In this document: piece by piece, positions 41,190-49,357 of the stretch | Layout: each line of letters opens with the position of its first letter | Numbering within the stretch: position 1 is the first letter of the stretch | NCBI RefSeq assembly: GCF_038433205.1 | Contig: NZ_JBCDNA010000003.1 | Span: 372,001 to 436,000, forward strand | DNA: 64,000 nucleotides | Direction of reading: 5' to 3' | DNA from: Lutimonas vermicola | GTDB lineage: Bacteria > Bacteroidota > Bacteroidia > Flavobacteriales > Flavobacteriaceae | The notes under the pieces: model-generated | The model's database searches: none | The model's input: only the letters and a program-made list of their open reading frames with translations | Told to the model about the DNA's origin: nothing | Made by a program: the position numbers and the translations under genes

Positions 41190-41867
41190 ATGATCAATAA
41201 AAGTGAAATGCTTCAATTAAAAGACGCCAAGATATTCCAAAGGGAAAATCTCATTTTATCGGATATAAATCTTGATATTAAAAAGGGAGAATTTAACTAC
41301 CTGATTGGAAAAACAGGAAGCGGAAAGAGTAGTTTGATGAAAACACTCTACGGGGATTTACCTTTACAGAGTGGCGAGGGATCAATCGCCGGCTTTGATC
41401 TTAGAAAATTGAAAGAGAAGGAGATTCCTTTTCTAAGACGAAAAATTGGAATTGTATTTCAGGATTTTCAGTTGTTAAATGATAGATCCGTTGCCGACAA
41501 TTTGCTGTTTGTGCTTAAAGCGACGGGATGGAAAGGCAAAAATCAAATGGATGCCAAGATTAATGAAGTACTTGAAAAAGTGGATATGAAAACCAAGGGG
41601 TTTAAAATGCCATATCAACTGTCGGGAGGGGAACAACAGCGGGTTGCAATAGCAAGAGCCTTGTTGAATACCCCGGAGATTATTCTTGCTGATGAGCCTA
41701 CCGGGAATTTAGATCCTAAGACATCTGTAGAAATCATGAATGTTCTTGAGGATATCAACAAGGCAGGAATTACCATTTTAATGGCAACGCACGATTATGC
41801 CCTTATCCTTAAATTTCCTCATAAAACAATTAAATGTGAAGGAGGAAAGATCTTCGAGGTAGTGTGA
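41190..41867 (+). CDS. ftsE: Cell-division ABC transporter ATPase FtsE
   Basis: A 225-residue ABC ATPase with Walker A GKTGSGKSS (40-48), Q-loop GIVFQDFQLL, signature LSGGEQQRVAIARALL and Walker B IILADEPTGNLDP, followed by the H-loop ATHDY. The pattern RKIGIVFQDFQLLNDRSVADNL is typical of FtsE, which works with the permease FtsX to control peptidoglycan hydrolases at division. FtsX is not adjacent, as is usual in Flavobacteriia. A second Met at residue 7 is an alternative start. The gene converges on the glycosyltransferase pair. Confidence 0.88.
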   Translation: MINKSEMLQLKDAKIFQRENLILSDINLDIKKGEFNYLIGKTGSGKSSLMKTLYGDLPLQSGEGSIAGFDLRKLKEKEIPFLRRKIGIVFQDFQLLNDRSVADNLLFVLKATGWKGKNQMDAKINEVLEKVDMKTKGFKMPYQLSGGEQQRVAIARALLNTPEIILADEPTGNLDPKTSVEIMNVLEDINKAGITILMATHDYALILKFPHKTIKCEGGKIFEVV

Positions 41868-41869
41868 TC

Positions 41870-42979
41870 TTACAGCAGGTCTAAAAGAGTTTTTACATTT
41901 GATTCATTATTATACGCCCTGAGTATTTCCTTTCTCAAGGTGATTTGTTTCTCTGAAAAATCCTTGTCCATAATTTTTAACAACTCATTTGTGATTTCCT
42001 TTTTATTGTTGGCGGTAATGCATAGTGGTTCTAAACCAGAGCCTTCAGTTACTTTGGAATTCGCAATGACGTACCTGCTTTGGAAAAGCGCATTGATCAA
42101 TTTTAGTTTTACACCCGAGTTATTGAAAGAAAACAAAACATTGACTTGGGCCCTGTGAAATAATTCCAGAAGTTGGTCGTCGTCCTGTATTGAAATGAAG
42201 CTAATATTTTTATATTGTTTGATTCTGGACAACAGTTTTTTATCAGTACTCTGACCGGCAATAACCAAAGGGTAGTGAATAGACTTAAAAACATCGATAA
42301 GAAGATGCGCTGACTTCATATTGTCAGTGACGGTTAAATTGCCGTGAAACAAGGCAAAATAGCCTTTTTTAGACAATTCATGTACGTTTTTGTTAGGATG
42401 AAAAGTGGCTAAATACGTGACTTTACCACCATATTTTTTTTGAAAATATGCCGCTTCAACAATTGAAAGCGGTAAAATATGATCGCAATGTTTTAAAACC
42501 TTCTCATAGTATCTTAGCCTTAGCGCCTCTATCCAATAGTAGGATTTTTTAAGTAGATTGGATTCATTCGCGGCAAGCTGTTTATAATATTGATGTTCTA
42601 TATTATGGGTTCTTACGAGGAGTTTTCGGTCTTTAAAAAGTTTTGTTCTCAAAATCAATGTGGTATGCAAGCCTTCAAAAAGAATAGGGGCATCGATCCG
42701 TTTCAGGTTTTTGATCAATTGATGGCTGCTTCTTGATTGAACGATATAGGGCAAATAGCCCATGGCTCTGAAAACCGAAGTATGCCTTTTATAATAGTGC
42801 ACCTCGGAGCAATACTGATTCAGAATCGATTGTTCATTCCTGCCGTATTGAAACACGTGCAAATAGATTTCAGTTCGGCTTTTTGCTAATTCTTTAATCT
42901 TGCAAAACACATCCATGACACCTCCATAGTCTGCGGGGAAAGGCACGTCAAAACAGATAACATGTAGTTTTTTAGTCAA
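41870..42979 (-). CDS. GT4-type glycosyltransferase
   Basis: A 369-residue GT-B fold enzyme. The N-terminal Rossmann half begins KLHVICFDVPFPADYGGVMD, with LVRTHNIEHQYYK near 120-135. The C-terminal nucleotide-sugar half has FHGNLTV and a weakly conserved E-rich region (KLKLINALFQSRYVIANSKV). Homologs are annotated as mannosyltransferases, but donor and acceptor cannot be read here. It overlaps the upstream glycosyltransferase by 8 nt, so they act in one operon, presumably in surface polysaccharide synthesis. Confidence 0.75.
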   Translation of the reverse strand: MTKKLHVICFDVPFPADYGGVMDVFCKIKELAKSRTEIYLHVFQYGRNEQSILNQYCSEVHYYKRHTSVFRAMGYLPYIVQSRSSHQLIKNLKRIDAPILFEGLHTTLILRTKLFKDRKLLVRTHNIEHQYYKQLAANESNLLKKSYYWIEALRLRYYEKVLKHCDHILPLSIVEAAYFQKKYGGKVTYLATFHPNKNVHELSKKGYFALFHGNLTVTDNMKSAHLLIDVFKSIHYPLVIAGQSTDKKLLSRIKQYKNISFISIQDDDQLLELFHRAQVNVLFSFNNSGVKLKLINALFQSRYVIANSKVTEGSGLEPLCITANNKKEITNELLKIMDKDFSEKQITLRKEILRAYNNESNVKTLLDLL

Positions 42980-44066
42980 TTTGATTGATAAATTCGGTGA
43001 ATACTTTTTTTTCGTTCTCCCAGTTCAATTGTCCCGATGCGCTTATTAACCCGTCCCGGTAATCATTTTTATGCCGTATTATATTTTTAATTGAGAACGC
43101 AAGGCTTTCGGGATTTCTTTGTGTCAGACATTCTCCAATGGCATAGGTTGATACAAGTTCCTTCAGCAATGGCAGATCAGATACCAGAACAGGTATTTGT
43201 GCCTGGATGTAATCAAACACTTTATTGGGTAAACAATACCTGTAATTCAATCCGAGATCTTCCTCAAGACTCAGTCCGATATCGGCCTGATTGGTCACGC
43301 CCTGAAGTTGTTCCGGCAATAATTTCCCAAGAAAAATGACTTTATCTTCCAGATGATTCTCTAATACCCTTACTTGAAGCTGATCCAGGATATCTCCCCC
43401 ACCGGCTAAAACCAACAGGTGATTTTCTAAATGCATCATGGCGTCTATCATCAGTTCGAGCCCCCGGCCCATATTCAAGGATCCTTGATACAGGACCATT
43501 TTCTGATCTTCACTTAAAGCCACAACAGGATCAAAAACTTTTTCGACAGCAGATCTGGGGACATTTTTGATCACTGTAACGGGGACTTTATATTTTGAAC
43601 TATAAATATCAGCTAATTTTTGATTTACAGTTATCACATTTTTTAGACGGGGAAAGATCGAATTTTCAAGTTTTATCCAAAATGACCTGATTTTCGGTCT
43701 GGAGATTAATTCGGGTACCTCCGTAAAATACTCATGACTGTCATAGATCAAAGCACAAGAAGTTATTTTACTCATCAGATAATTCGGCAGGAGGGTGTCA
43801 AGATCATTTGCATAAAGAAGATCCTTCCGGGTAAATAACAATTTAATAAACAACCTCAGATTGTATTCAGCATAAAATAAGAACCCCTTGTTGAATAAAA
43901 GACGAAACCTATGTGTTTTATATGGGAGATTGATTTCAAAACTGTTTTTCAATTTTCTTCCAATTAACAATATATCATAGCCCAATTCGTTAAAACAATC
44001 ACAAGTTCTAAGTAACCGTTGATCGGTTGCAAAATCATTGGTTACAGATATGATGATCCTGTTCAA
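42972..44066 (-). CDS. GT4-type glycosyltransferase
   Basis: A 364-residue GT-B glycosyltransferase. The N-terminal half starts RIIISVTNDFATDQRLLRTC and contains YANDLDTLLPNYL and YDSHEYFTEVPEL, typical of flavobacterial family 4 enzymes. The C-terminal half has VLYQGSLNMGRGLELMIDAM, LAGGGD and the donor-site region GLSLEEDLGLNYRYCLPNKVFDYI. It is first of a two-gene minus-strand operon, divergent from the UpxY gene. Substrates unknown. Confidence 0.82.
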   Translation of the reverse strand: MNRIIISVTNDFATDQRLLRTCDCFNELGYDILLIGRKLKNSFEINLPYKTHRFRLLFNKGFLFYAEYNLRLFIKLLFTRKDLLYANDLDTLLPNYLMSKITSCALIYDSHEYFTEVPELISRPKIRSFWIKLENSIFPRLKNVITVNQKLADIYSSKYKVPVTVIKNVPRSAVEKVFDPVVALSEDQKMVLYQGSLNMGRGLELMIDAMMHLENHLLVLAGGGDILDQLQVRVLENHLEDKVIFLGKLLPEQLQGVTNQADIGLSLEEDLGLNYRYCLPNKVFDYIQAQIPVLVSDLPLLKELVSTYAIGECLTQRNPESLAFSIKNIIRHKNDYRDGLISASGQLNWENEKKVFTEFINQID

Positions 44067-44115
44067 AAGCCTGAAATTATTGAGGTTGAATGATTAGAGA
44101 TTTATGGATTATAAT

Positions 44116-44147
44116 TGAATGGTAAATATATTAAATATTATATTTGC
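44116..44147 (+). promoter_or_regulatory. Promoter of the UpxY-Ugd-Wza run
   Basis: TTG at 44116-44118 and TATATTTG at 44140-44147 are separated by 21 bases, within the range of Bacteroidota -33/-7 promoters. The predicted leader before the ATG at 44205 is about 50 nt, long enough for a recruitment site for the NusG-like product. Confidence 0.55.
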
Positions 44148-44204
44148 TGGTCTAATGTGAAAGTTTGAAAAATAAGGAACTTTGTTCAATAAACACTTTG
44201 ACGC

Positions 44205-44747
44205 ATGAATTTGAATAAAAATGATGACAATCCCAATTGGTACGCTATTTTTACCAAGCCAAGATCTGAGAAAAAAGTGTACCAAAGAATGCTGGATCAA
44301 CAGATTGAAGCTTTTTTACCTTTGGTTAAGACCGTAAGACAATGGAGTGATCGGAAAAAAACCATTGAAATTCCCCTAATATCTTCATATGTTTTCGTGT
44401 ATTTACCTGAAAAGGATCTTTATCAAACACTTCCTATACAGGGAACTGTAAATGTCTTAAAGCACTTGGGGAAACCTGCAAAAATCAGACCTGTCGAAAT
44501 TGAAAATTTAAGGATTTTGAGTGGTACTGGCGAAAACCATCAGATTTCAAGTAGTATCAACCTTTCCAGTGGAGACGATGTAGAGGTTATCAATGGTCCT
44601 TTTATGGGTTTGATTGCAACCTGCTTGAGAGAAGGAAAGAACCACCGTGTTGTTGTTAAAATTGACTCCTTGGGAAGTTGTTTTAATGTAAATATTCCTT
44701 TGAGTTTTTTGAGAAAAATTCAAAAAGGAGAAACTATAAAAACCTGA
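44205..44747 (+). CDS. UpxY/NusG-like transcription antiterminator
   Basis: A 180-residue NusG paralog. The NGN domain (about 8-105) begins NWYAIFTKPRSEKKV and has LISSYVFVYLPEKD. A KOW-containing C-terminal region follows (about 118-175, SGDDVEVINGPFMGLIATC). Specialised NusG proteins of this kind (UpxY, RfaH-like) sit first in polysaccharide operons and suppress premature termination. It precedes Ugd by 2 bp and the Wza-like gene, in keeping with that role. The operon it heads is short here. Confidence 0.88.
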   Translation: MNLNKNDDNPNWYAIFTKPRSEKKVYQRMLDQQIEAFLPLVKTVRQWSDRKKTIEIPLISSYVFVYLPEKDLYQTLPIQGTVNVLKHLGKPAKIRPVEIENLRILSGTGENHQISSSINLSSGDDVEVINGPFMGLIATCLREGKNHRVVVKIDSLGSCFNVNIPLSFLRKIQKGETIKT

Positions 44748-44749
44748 TT

Positions 44750-46093
44750 ATGAATATTACTGTAGTAGGATCCGGTTATGTCGGCTTAGTTACCGGAACA
44801 TGTTTTGCCGAAATGGGTAACCATGTTACTTGCATAGATATAGACCAGGATAAAATTGAAAAATTAAAAAAAGGAATCATACCTATATATGAGCCTGGTT
44901 TGGAAGCCATGGTTGCAAAAAATGTCGAAAACGGGAGCTTGCACTTCAGCACGAACCTGGAAGTTGGAATGAAAAAGTCCAAAGTGATTTTTATTGCTGT
45001 GGGAACGCCTATGGGAGAGGATGGATCGGCGGATTTGCAATATGTTTTAAGCGTGGCGTCCGAGATAGGGCAAAAGATGCACAAACCGATTATAGTAGTT
45101 GATAAATCCACTGTGCCGGTTGGAACCGCTGATAAGGTTGCAGAGGTCATTAGTAAGGAACTTAAACAGCGCGATGAAGACATAGAATTTCATGTGGTTT
45201 CAAACCCTGAATTTCTTAAGGAAGGGGCTGCTCTTCAGGATTTTATGAAGCCCGATCGAATCGTTATCGGGGCTGATAATGACATGGCTTTTGAGACCAT
45301 GAGGGATCTGTATGCGCCGTTTACTGTCAATCATGACAGAATGATAGAGATGGATGTGAGATCGGCTGAAATGACCAAATATGTTGCCAATGCCATGCTG
45401 GCCACTAAGATTTCTTTTATGAATGAGATTGCGAATATCTGCGAATTGGTTGATGCAGATGTGAATCAGGTAAGGATCGGGATTGGATCTGATTCTCGAA
45501 TTGGCTATAGTTTTATATATCCGGGAAGTGGTTATGGAGGCTCTTGTTTCCCGAAAGATGTAAAGGCTTTAAAAAAAATTGCCGAAGATCAGGGTTATGA
45601 TGCAGGGTTGATTTCATCGGTTGAAGCCGTGAATGACAAGCAAAAATTAGTGATTGCCGAAAAGATTGTTAAAAGATTTGGAGACGACTTATCAGGGAAG
45701 GTTTTTGCCCTTTGGGGTTTGGCTTTTAAACCAGGAACCGATGACATGCGAGAAGCTCCTGCTATTTATATTGCCAAGGAATTGGTAAAACGTGGAGCTA
45801 AAATAAAGGCCTATGATCCAAAAGCAATGCATGAAGCACAGACTTTTTATTTAAAAGATACCCCCAATATTAGCTATTATGATTCAAAATATGAAACTCT
45901 GGGAGATGCCAATGCCATGATACTTTTAACCGAATGGAAGGAATTTCGTTCACCGGATTTTGAGGAATTAAAAATGAAATTGGTTGAGCCGATCATATTT
46001 GACGGTAGAAACCAGTATTCACATCTAAGGTTGGAAAGCAAAGGATTTGAATATTATCAAATAGGCAAAAGGACCGAAACCGTAAGTGTCTAA
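44750..46093 (+). CDS. ugd: UDP-glucose 6-dehydrogenase
   Basis: A 447-residue NAD-dependent dehydrogenase with the N-terminal GSGYVGLVTGTCFAEMG (7-23), STVPVGTAD, NPEFLKEGAALQDF and the catalytic Cys in YGGSCFPKD. The C-terminal domain has GLAFKPGTDDMREAPA. It oxidises UDP-glucose to UDP-glucuronate, a precursor for acidic exopolysaccharide. It lies 2 bp behind the UpxY gene. The WbpE-like aminotransferase upstream acts on an oxidised UDP-hexuronate, so the two could share a pathway if the intermediate enzymes are elsewhere. Confidence 0.95.
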   Translation: MNITVVGSGYVGLVTGTCFAEMGNHVTCIDIDQDKIEKLKKGIIPIYEPGLEAMVAKNVENGSLHFSTNLEVGMKKSKVIFIAVGTPMGEDGSADLQYVLSVASEIGQKMHKPIIVVDKSTVPVGTADKVAEVISKELKQRDEDIEFHVVSNPEFLKEGAALQDFMKPDRIVIGADNDMAFETMRDLYAPFTVNHDRMIEMDVRSAEMTKYVANAMLATKISFMNEIANICELVDADVNQVRIGIGSDSRIGYSFIYPGSGYGGSCFPKDVKALKKIAEDQGYDAGLISSVEAVNDKQKLVIAEKIVKRFGDDLSGKVFALWGLAFKPGTDDMREAPAIYIAKELVKRGAKIKAYDPKAMHEAQTFYLKDTPNISYYDSKYETLGDANAMILLTEWKEFRSPDFEELKMKLVEPIIFDGRNQYSHLRLESKGFEYYQIGKRTETVSV

Positions 46094-46166
46094 TGTGCTT
46101 TAAATTAGAAGTGTACATTTGGATAATTAAAATAAATAAGTATATTCGTTAAGAAAACCCCTCGTT

Positions 46167-46958
46167 ATGAAAAAAATTATTGCTTTAATTGTATTCATCG
46201 GATTGTTGCATTCCTGTGCAACAAAAGATGACGTGGTCTATTTTAATGGGATGAACAGTACTGACAACTCAATTGGATTAGACAGCTATTCTCCTACCTA
46301 TCATATAGATGATGAATTGATTATTATCGTGAACGCCCTGGATGCAGAGGCGGCGAGACCATTTAATAAGTCTTCTGTAAGTGTATCTCTGGATAATTTA
46401 GATGCGCGTGGAAGAGAAAGAATTCAGACCTATCGGGTTGATCCTGACGGGAACGTTAATTTTCCTGTGCTGGGTAAATTGAAAATGGCCGGGTTAAACA
46501 GAACCCAGGCAACAGAAATGCTACAGGAAAAATTATCAGTTTATATTAAGGATCCCATTGTAGATATTGAAACAGTCAATTACAGAATCACCGTTTTAGG
46601 AGAGGTTAACAGACCTGGAACCTTTACTGCAATAAATGAAAGAATTACCTTGGTGGAAGCCATTTCTCTGGCAGGTGACATGACCATTTACGGAGAGAGA
46701 GAGAATGTTCTTGTCATTCAGGATTATGACGGAAAAAAAACATATACAAGAGTAAATTTAAAATCGGATGAATTATTTAACTCACCCGTTTATTATTTGT
46801 CACAAAATGATGTGGTTTACGTAGAGCCAAATAAAACAAGAGCCAAGAATTCATCTATTGGCGCGCAGACAGGCGTATTGTTATCAGCTTTCGGGCTGTT
46901 GATCTCGGTGTCGGCTTTGGTGGTTACCATCATCAATACTTCTTCCAACTCAAACTAA
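46167..46958 (+). CDS. Wza-like polysaccharide export lipoprotein
   Basis: A 263-residue outer-membrane lipoprotein with lipobox LLHSC (Cys17), a polysaccharide export (PES) domain (about 45-135, with YRVDPDGNVNFPVLGKLKMAGL), an SLBB domain (ITVLGEVNRPGTF, about 145-220) and a C-terminal hydrophobic helix (about 235-258). Such proteins form the translocation channel for capsule or exopolysaccharide. The co-polymerase Wzc usually follows in Bacteroidota but here a terminator does, so the partner must be encoded elsewhere. Confidence 0.9.
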   Translation: MKKIIALIVFIGLLHSCATKDDVVYFNGMNSTDNSIGLDSYSPTYHIDDELIIIVNALDAEAARPFNKSSVSVSLDNLDARGRERIQTYRVDPDGNVNFPVLGKLKMAGLNRTQATEMLQEKLSVYIKDPIVDIETVNYRITVLGEVNRPGTFTAINERITLVEAISLAGDMTIYGERENVLVIQDYDGKKTYTRVNLKSDELFNSPVYYLSQNDVVYVEPNKTRAKNSSIGAQTGVLLSAFGLLISVSALVVTIINTSSNSN

Positions 46959-46963
46959 AAAAA

Positions 46964-46989
46964 GAGCTCCTGTCAGGAGCTCTTTTTTT
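46964..46989. terminator. Bidirectional terminator inside the OsmC stop region
   Basis: GAGCTCC (46964-46970) pairs with GGAGCTC (46976-46982) around TGTCA, with A runs before and T runs after, so it works in both directions. It terminates the Wza-like operon on the plus strand. On the minus strand the same bases encode the last codons (Lys-Ser-Ser-stop) of the OsmC protein. Confidence 0.85.
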
Positions 46990-47401
46990 CTATATATCTA
47001 ATTTCAGTTGTAATCGTTGCGAATTGACGAAACATTTCCATGACGCCGCAGTATTTCTCATCCGATAATTGCACTGCCTTTTCGATCTTATCTTTTTTAA
47101 GGTCTTTTCCGTAAAATATATATTCCAAATATACTTTTTTGTAGATTTTAGGGTGTTCCTCTGTAAGCTCTCCGGTTACATTGATATCCAAACCTTCAAC
47201 TTCAGCCCTCATTTTCTTTAAAAGGGATATGATATCCATTCCTGTGCATCCCGCCAAAGAAGTCAGCATCAAGGCTTTTGGCCTAACGCCCTTTCCTTTG
47301 CCACCAAATTCAGGTGCAGCATCGATTTTAAAATTCCCTCCTAAAGTGTCGGCATTGAAAAGCATGTTTCCTTCCCATTGTGTTTTTATCTGTTGTCCCA
47401 T
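46973..47401 (-). CDS. OsmC/Ohr-family protein
   Basis: A 142-residue OsmC-fold protein. The conserved SLAGCTGMDIISLLKKM segment carries the first peroxidatic-type Cys near residue 52, and a second Cys lies in EKYCGVMEMF (about 118). It belongs to the YhfA-like OsmC subgroup; hydroperoxide reductase activity is possible but this subgroup is less well studied than Ohr. The final codons lie within the shared terminator. It precedes nothing on its strand. Confidence 0.85.
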   Translation of the reverse strand: MGQQIKTQWEGNMLFNADTLGGNFKIDAAPEFGGKGKGVRPKALMLTSLAGCTGMDIISLLKKMRAEVEGLDINVTGELTEEHPKIYKKVYLEYIFYGKDLKKDKIEKAVQLSDEKYCGVMEMFRQFATITTEIRYIEKKSS

Positions 47402-47432
47402 ATTGTTTTATAAAAATTAGGTTAAAAATATA

Positions 47433-48476
47433 TTAAGTGATCATCGTGATCGGTTTGTTGTTTAAAAGTGCAGCTCCTGTTCCTTTTGCAACTGAATAAA
47501 AGACTTCTCCCTTATGTATAGTCACCCCACTGGCGATATCCTTGCGAAGGAGCAAGGCTCCATCCATGTCAGCATAATCAAGGACAGGCAGCAAATGAGC
47601 TATGGCAGAAATCCCTACAGACGACTCGGTCATACAACCTAACATGGTCTGCATGTTTAATTTTCTGGCCCTTGCCAGCATTCGCCTCGCAGGAGTTAAG
47701 CCTCCACATTTTACCAATTTGACATTGACGCCGTGAAACATTTCAAAACAGGCGTCAACATCAGTTTCAATCTGGCAGCTTTCATCTGCGATAATGGGTA
47801 AGGCTGAATGTTTAAAAAGATACCTAATTCCATCTAAATCCTCAGCGGGAAGCGGTTGTTCTAGAAACTCAACGCCAAGTTTTTTAAATTCCACTGCATT
47901 CTGCAGTGTTTCCTCAACTTCCCAGGCTCCGTTTGCGTCAATTCTGAAGATGGCATCGGTATGTTTTCTCAGCGCCTTGATGATATTCAGATCTTCTTGG
48001 GTTCCTAATTTGATTTTATATATTGGCCAGGGCGTTTCTTTCATCTTAAGAACCATATTATCAACTTTATCAATACCGATAGTGAAATTCGTAAGAATGT
48101 TATTGTCGATGCTGTAGTTCCAGTATTCGTATAACTTTTTCCCAATTTTCTTCGTATAAAGATCGTGGTAGGCAATGTCAAGTGCGCACAGGGCAAACAT
48201 GTTTTCTTTTAACAAGGGATACATTCTTCCCCAAAAAATTTCAGGAGTTTCATGAAGTCCGTATTCTATTTCGTTCTTTACCCTGCTCAGGTCATCAATC
48301 ATTGTGTCCAGAGTTTGATGATAATATGGGTTTTCAGAGGCTTCTCCGAAACCTGAATATCCGCCATCTTTTAACTCAACGATCAGCACTTTTTTGCTAT
48401 CGAAAGATTGCCTGGAAATAGTAAAGGTGTGTTTTAATTGCAAATTATATGTTCTTAGAACGAGTTTCATAGCCAA
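47433..48476 (-). CDS. Dipeptide epimerase (L-Ala-D/L-Glu epimerase type)
   Basis: A 347-residue enolase-superfamily enzyme. It has the capping N-terminal domain, the KxK base motif in YKIKLG, metal ligands in RIDANGAW, EQP and ADES, and the second base lysine in NVKLVKCGG. This set matches the muconate-lactonizing subgroup of dipeptide epimerases, which recycle murein peptides. No peptidase is adjacent; rsmI lies 10 bp downstream on the same strand. Exact dipeptide specificity cannot be read. Confidence 0.88.
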   Translation of the reverse strand: MAMKLVLRTYNLQLKHTFTISRQSFDSKKVLIVELKDGGYSGFGEASENPYYHQTLDTMIDDLSRVKNEIEYGLHETPEIFWGRMYPLLKENMFALCALDIAYHDLYTKKIGKKLYEYWNYSIDNNILTNFTIGIDKVDNMVLKMKETPWPIYKIKLGTQEDLNIIKALRKHTDAIFRIDANGAWEVEETLQNAVEFKKLGVEFLEQPLPAEDLDGIRYLFKHSALPIIADESCQIETDVDACFEMFHGVNVKLVKCGGLTPARRMLARARKLNMQTMLGCMTESSVGISAIAHLLPVLDYADMDGALLLRKDIASGVTIHKGEVFYSVAKGTGAALLNNKPITMIT

Positions 48477-48486
48477 ACAAAAACCT

Positions 48487-49191
48487 TTACTGATTGTTCT
48501 TTGAATTTCCTTTAAGGACGATTACAATTTCGCCTTTGGGAGGATGTTCAATATAATGATCTTTAACTTCTTTAATGCTGCCTCTTCGCGTCTCTTCATA
48601 TAATTTAGTCAATTCACGGGAAACAGAAACCTGGCGATTTTCTCCAAAATATTCTTCAAATTGCTGCAGCGTTTTGATCAATTTATGTGGTGATTCGTAA
48701 AAGATCATGGTTCGGGTTTCCTGAGCCAGCATCTTTAGTCTTGTCTGCCTTCCTTTTTTTACAGGAAGAAAACCTTCAAAAATAAACTTGTCATTCGGAA
48801 AACCACTATTGACTATTGCAGGAACAAAAGCAGTGGCGCCGGGTAAACATTCCACAGCAACCCCTTTTTCAATACAAGCTCTTGTGAGTAAAAACCCGGG
48901 ATCTGATATAGCCGGGGTTCCTGCATCTGAGATCAACGCGAAATTTTCTCCGGCAAGGATCCTGTCAACGATGCGGTCGACCATTTTGTGCTCGTTATGC
49001 ATATGGTGCGAAAGCATTGGGGTGTCAATTTCATAATGCTTGAGTAATTTGCCCGAAGTTCGTGTATCTTCAGCTAAAATAACGTCTACAAACTTCAAAA
49101 TTTTCAGCGCCCTTAAAGTAATATCTTCAAGGTTTCCAATTGGCGTAGGCACAAGATAAAGTTTTGAAATTTGAGTATTGTCTGAATTCAC
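48487..49191 (-). CDS. rsmI: 16S rRNA (cytidine1402-2'-O)-methyltransferase
   Basis: A 234-residue tetrapyrrole-methylase-fold enzyme. It shows the RsmI signatures LYLVPTPIGNLEDITLRAL, LAEDTRTSGKLLKHY, ALISDAGTPAISDPGF and FEGFLPVKKGRQ. It methylates C1402 in the decoding centre of 16S rRNA using SAM. It is probably the upstream partner of the dipeptide epimerase on the minus strand and is divergent from aspS. Confidence 0.95.
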   Translation of the reverse strand: MNSDNTQISKLYLVPTPIGNLEDITLRALKILKFVDVILAEDTRTSGKLLKHYEIDTPMLSHHMHNEHKMVDRIVDRILAGENFALISDAGTPAISDPGFLLTRACIEKGVAVECLPGATAFVPAIVNSGFPNDKFIFEGFLPVKKGRQTRLKMLAQETRTMIFYESPHKLIKTLQQFEEYFGENRQVSVSRELTKLYEETRRGSIKEVKDHYIEHPPKGEIVIVLKGNSKNNQ

Positions 49192-49336
49192 GGAACTGAG
49201 TTTTATGCAAATATAAAGTTAATTAAAGGCAATTGATACTGTAAAGTGATTTCTGTAGCAAAAATTACATAATCGAAACTGTGATGACATCTAATTAAAA
49301 ATTGTCCCAAAAACACGAAACTCTTAGCTAATTGAT

Positions 49337-49344
49337 TAAATTTG
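49337..49344 (+). promoter_or_regulatory. -7 box of aspS
   Basis: TAAATTTG matches TAnnTTTG. The predicted start near 49350 leaves about 8 nt before the first ATG (49358) but about 20 nt before the ATG at 49370, which favours the second start. Confidence 0.5.
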
Positions 49345-49357
49345 CAGCTTCAATAAA

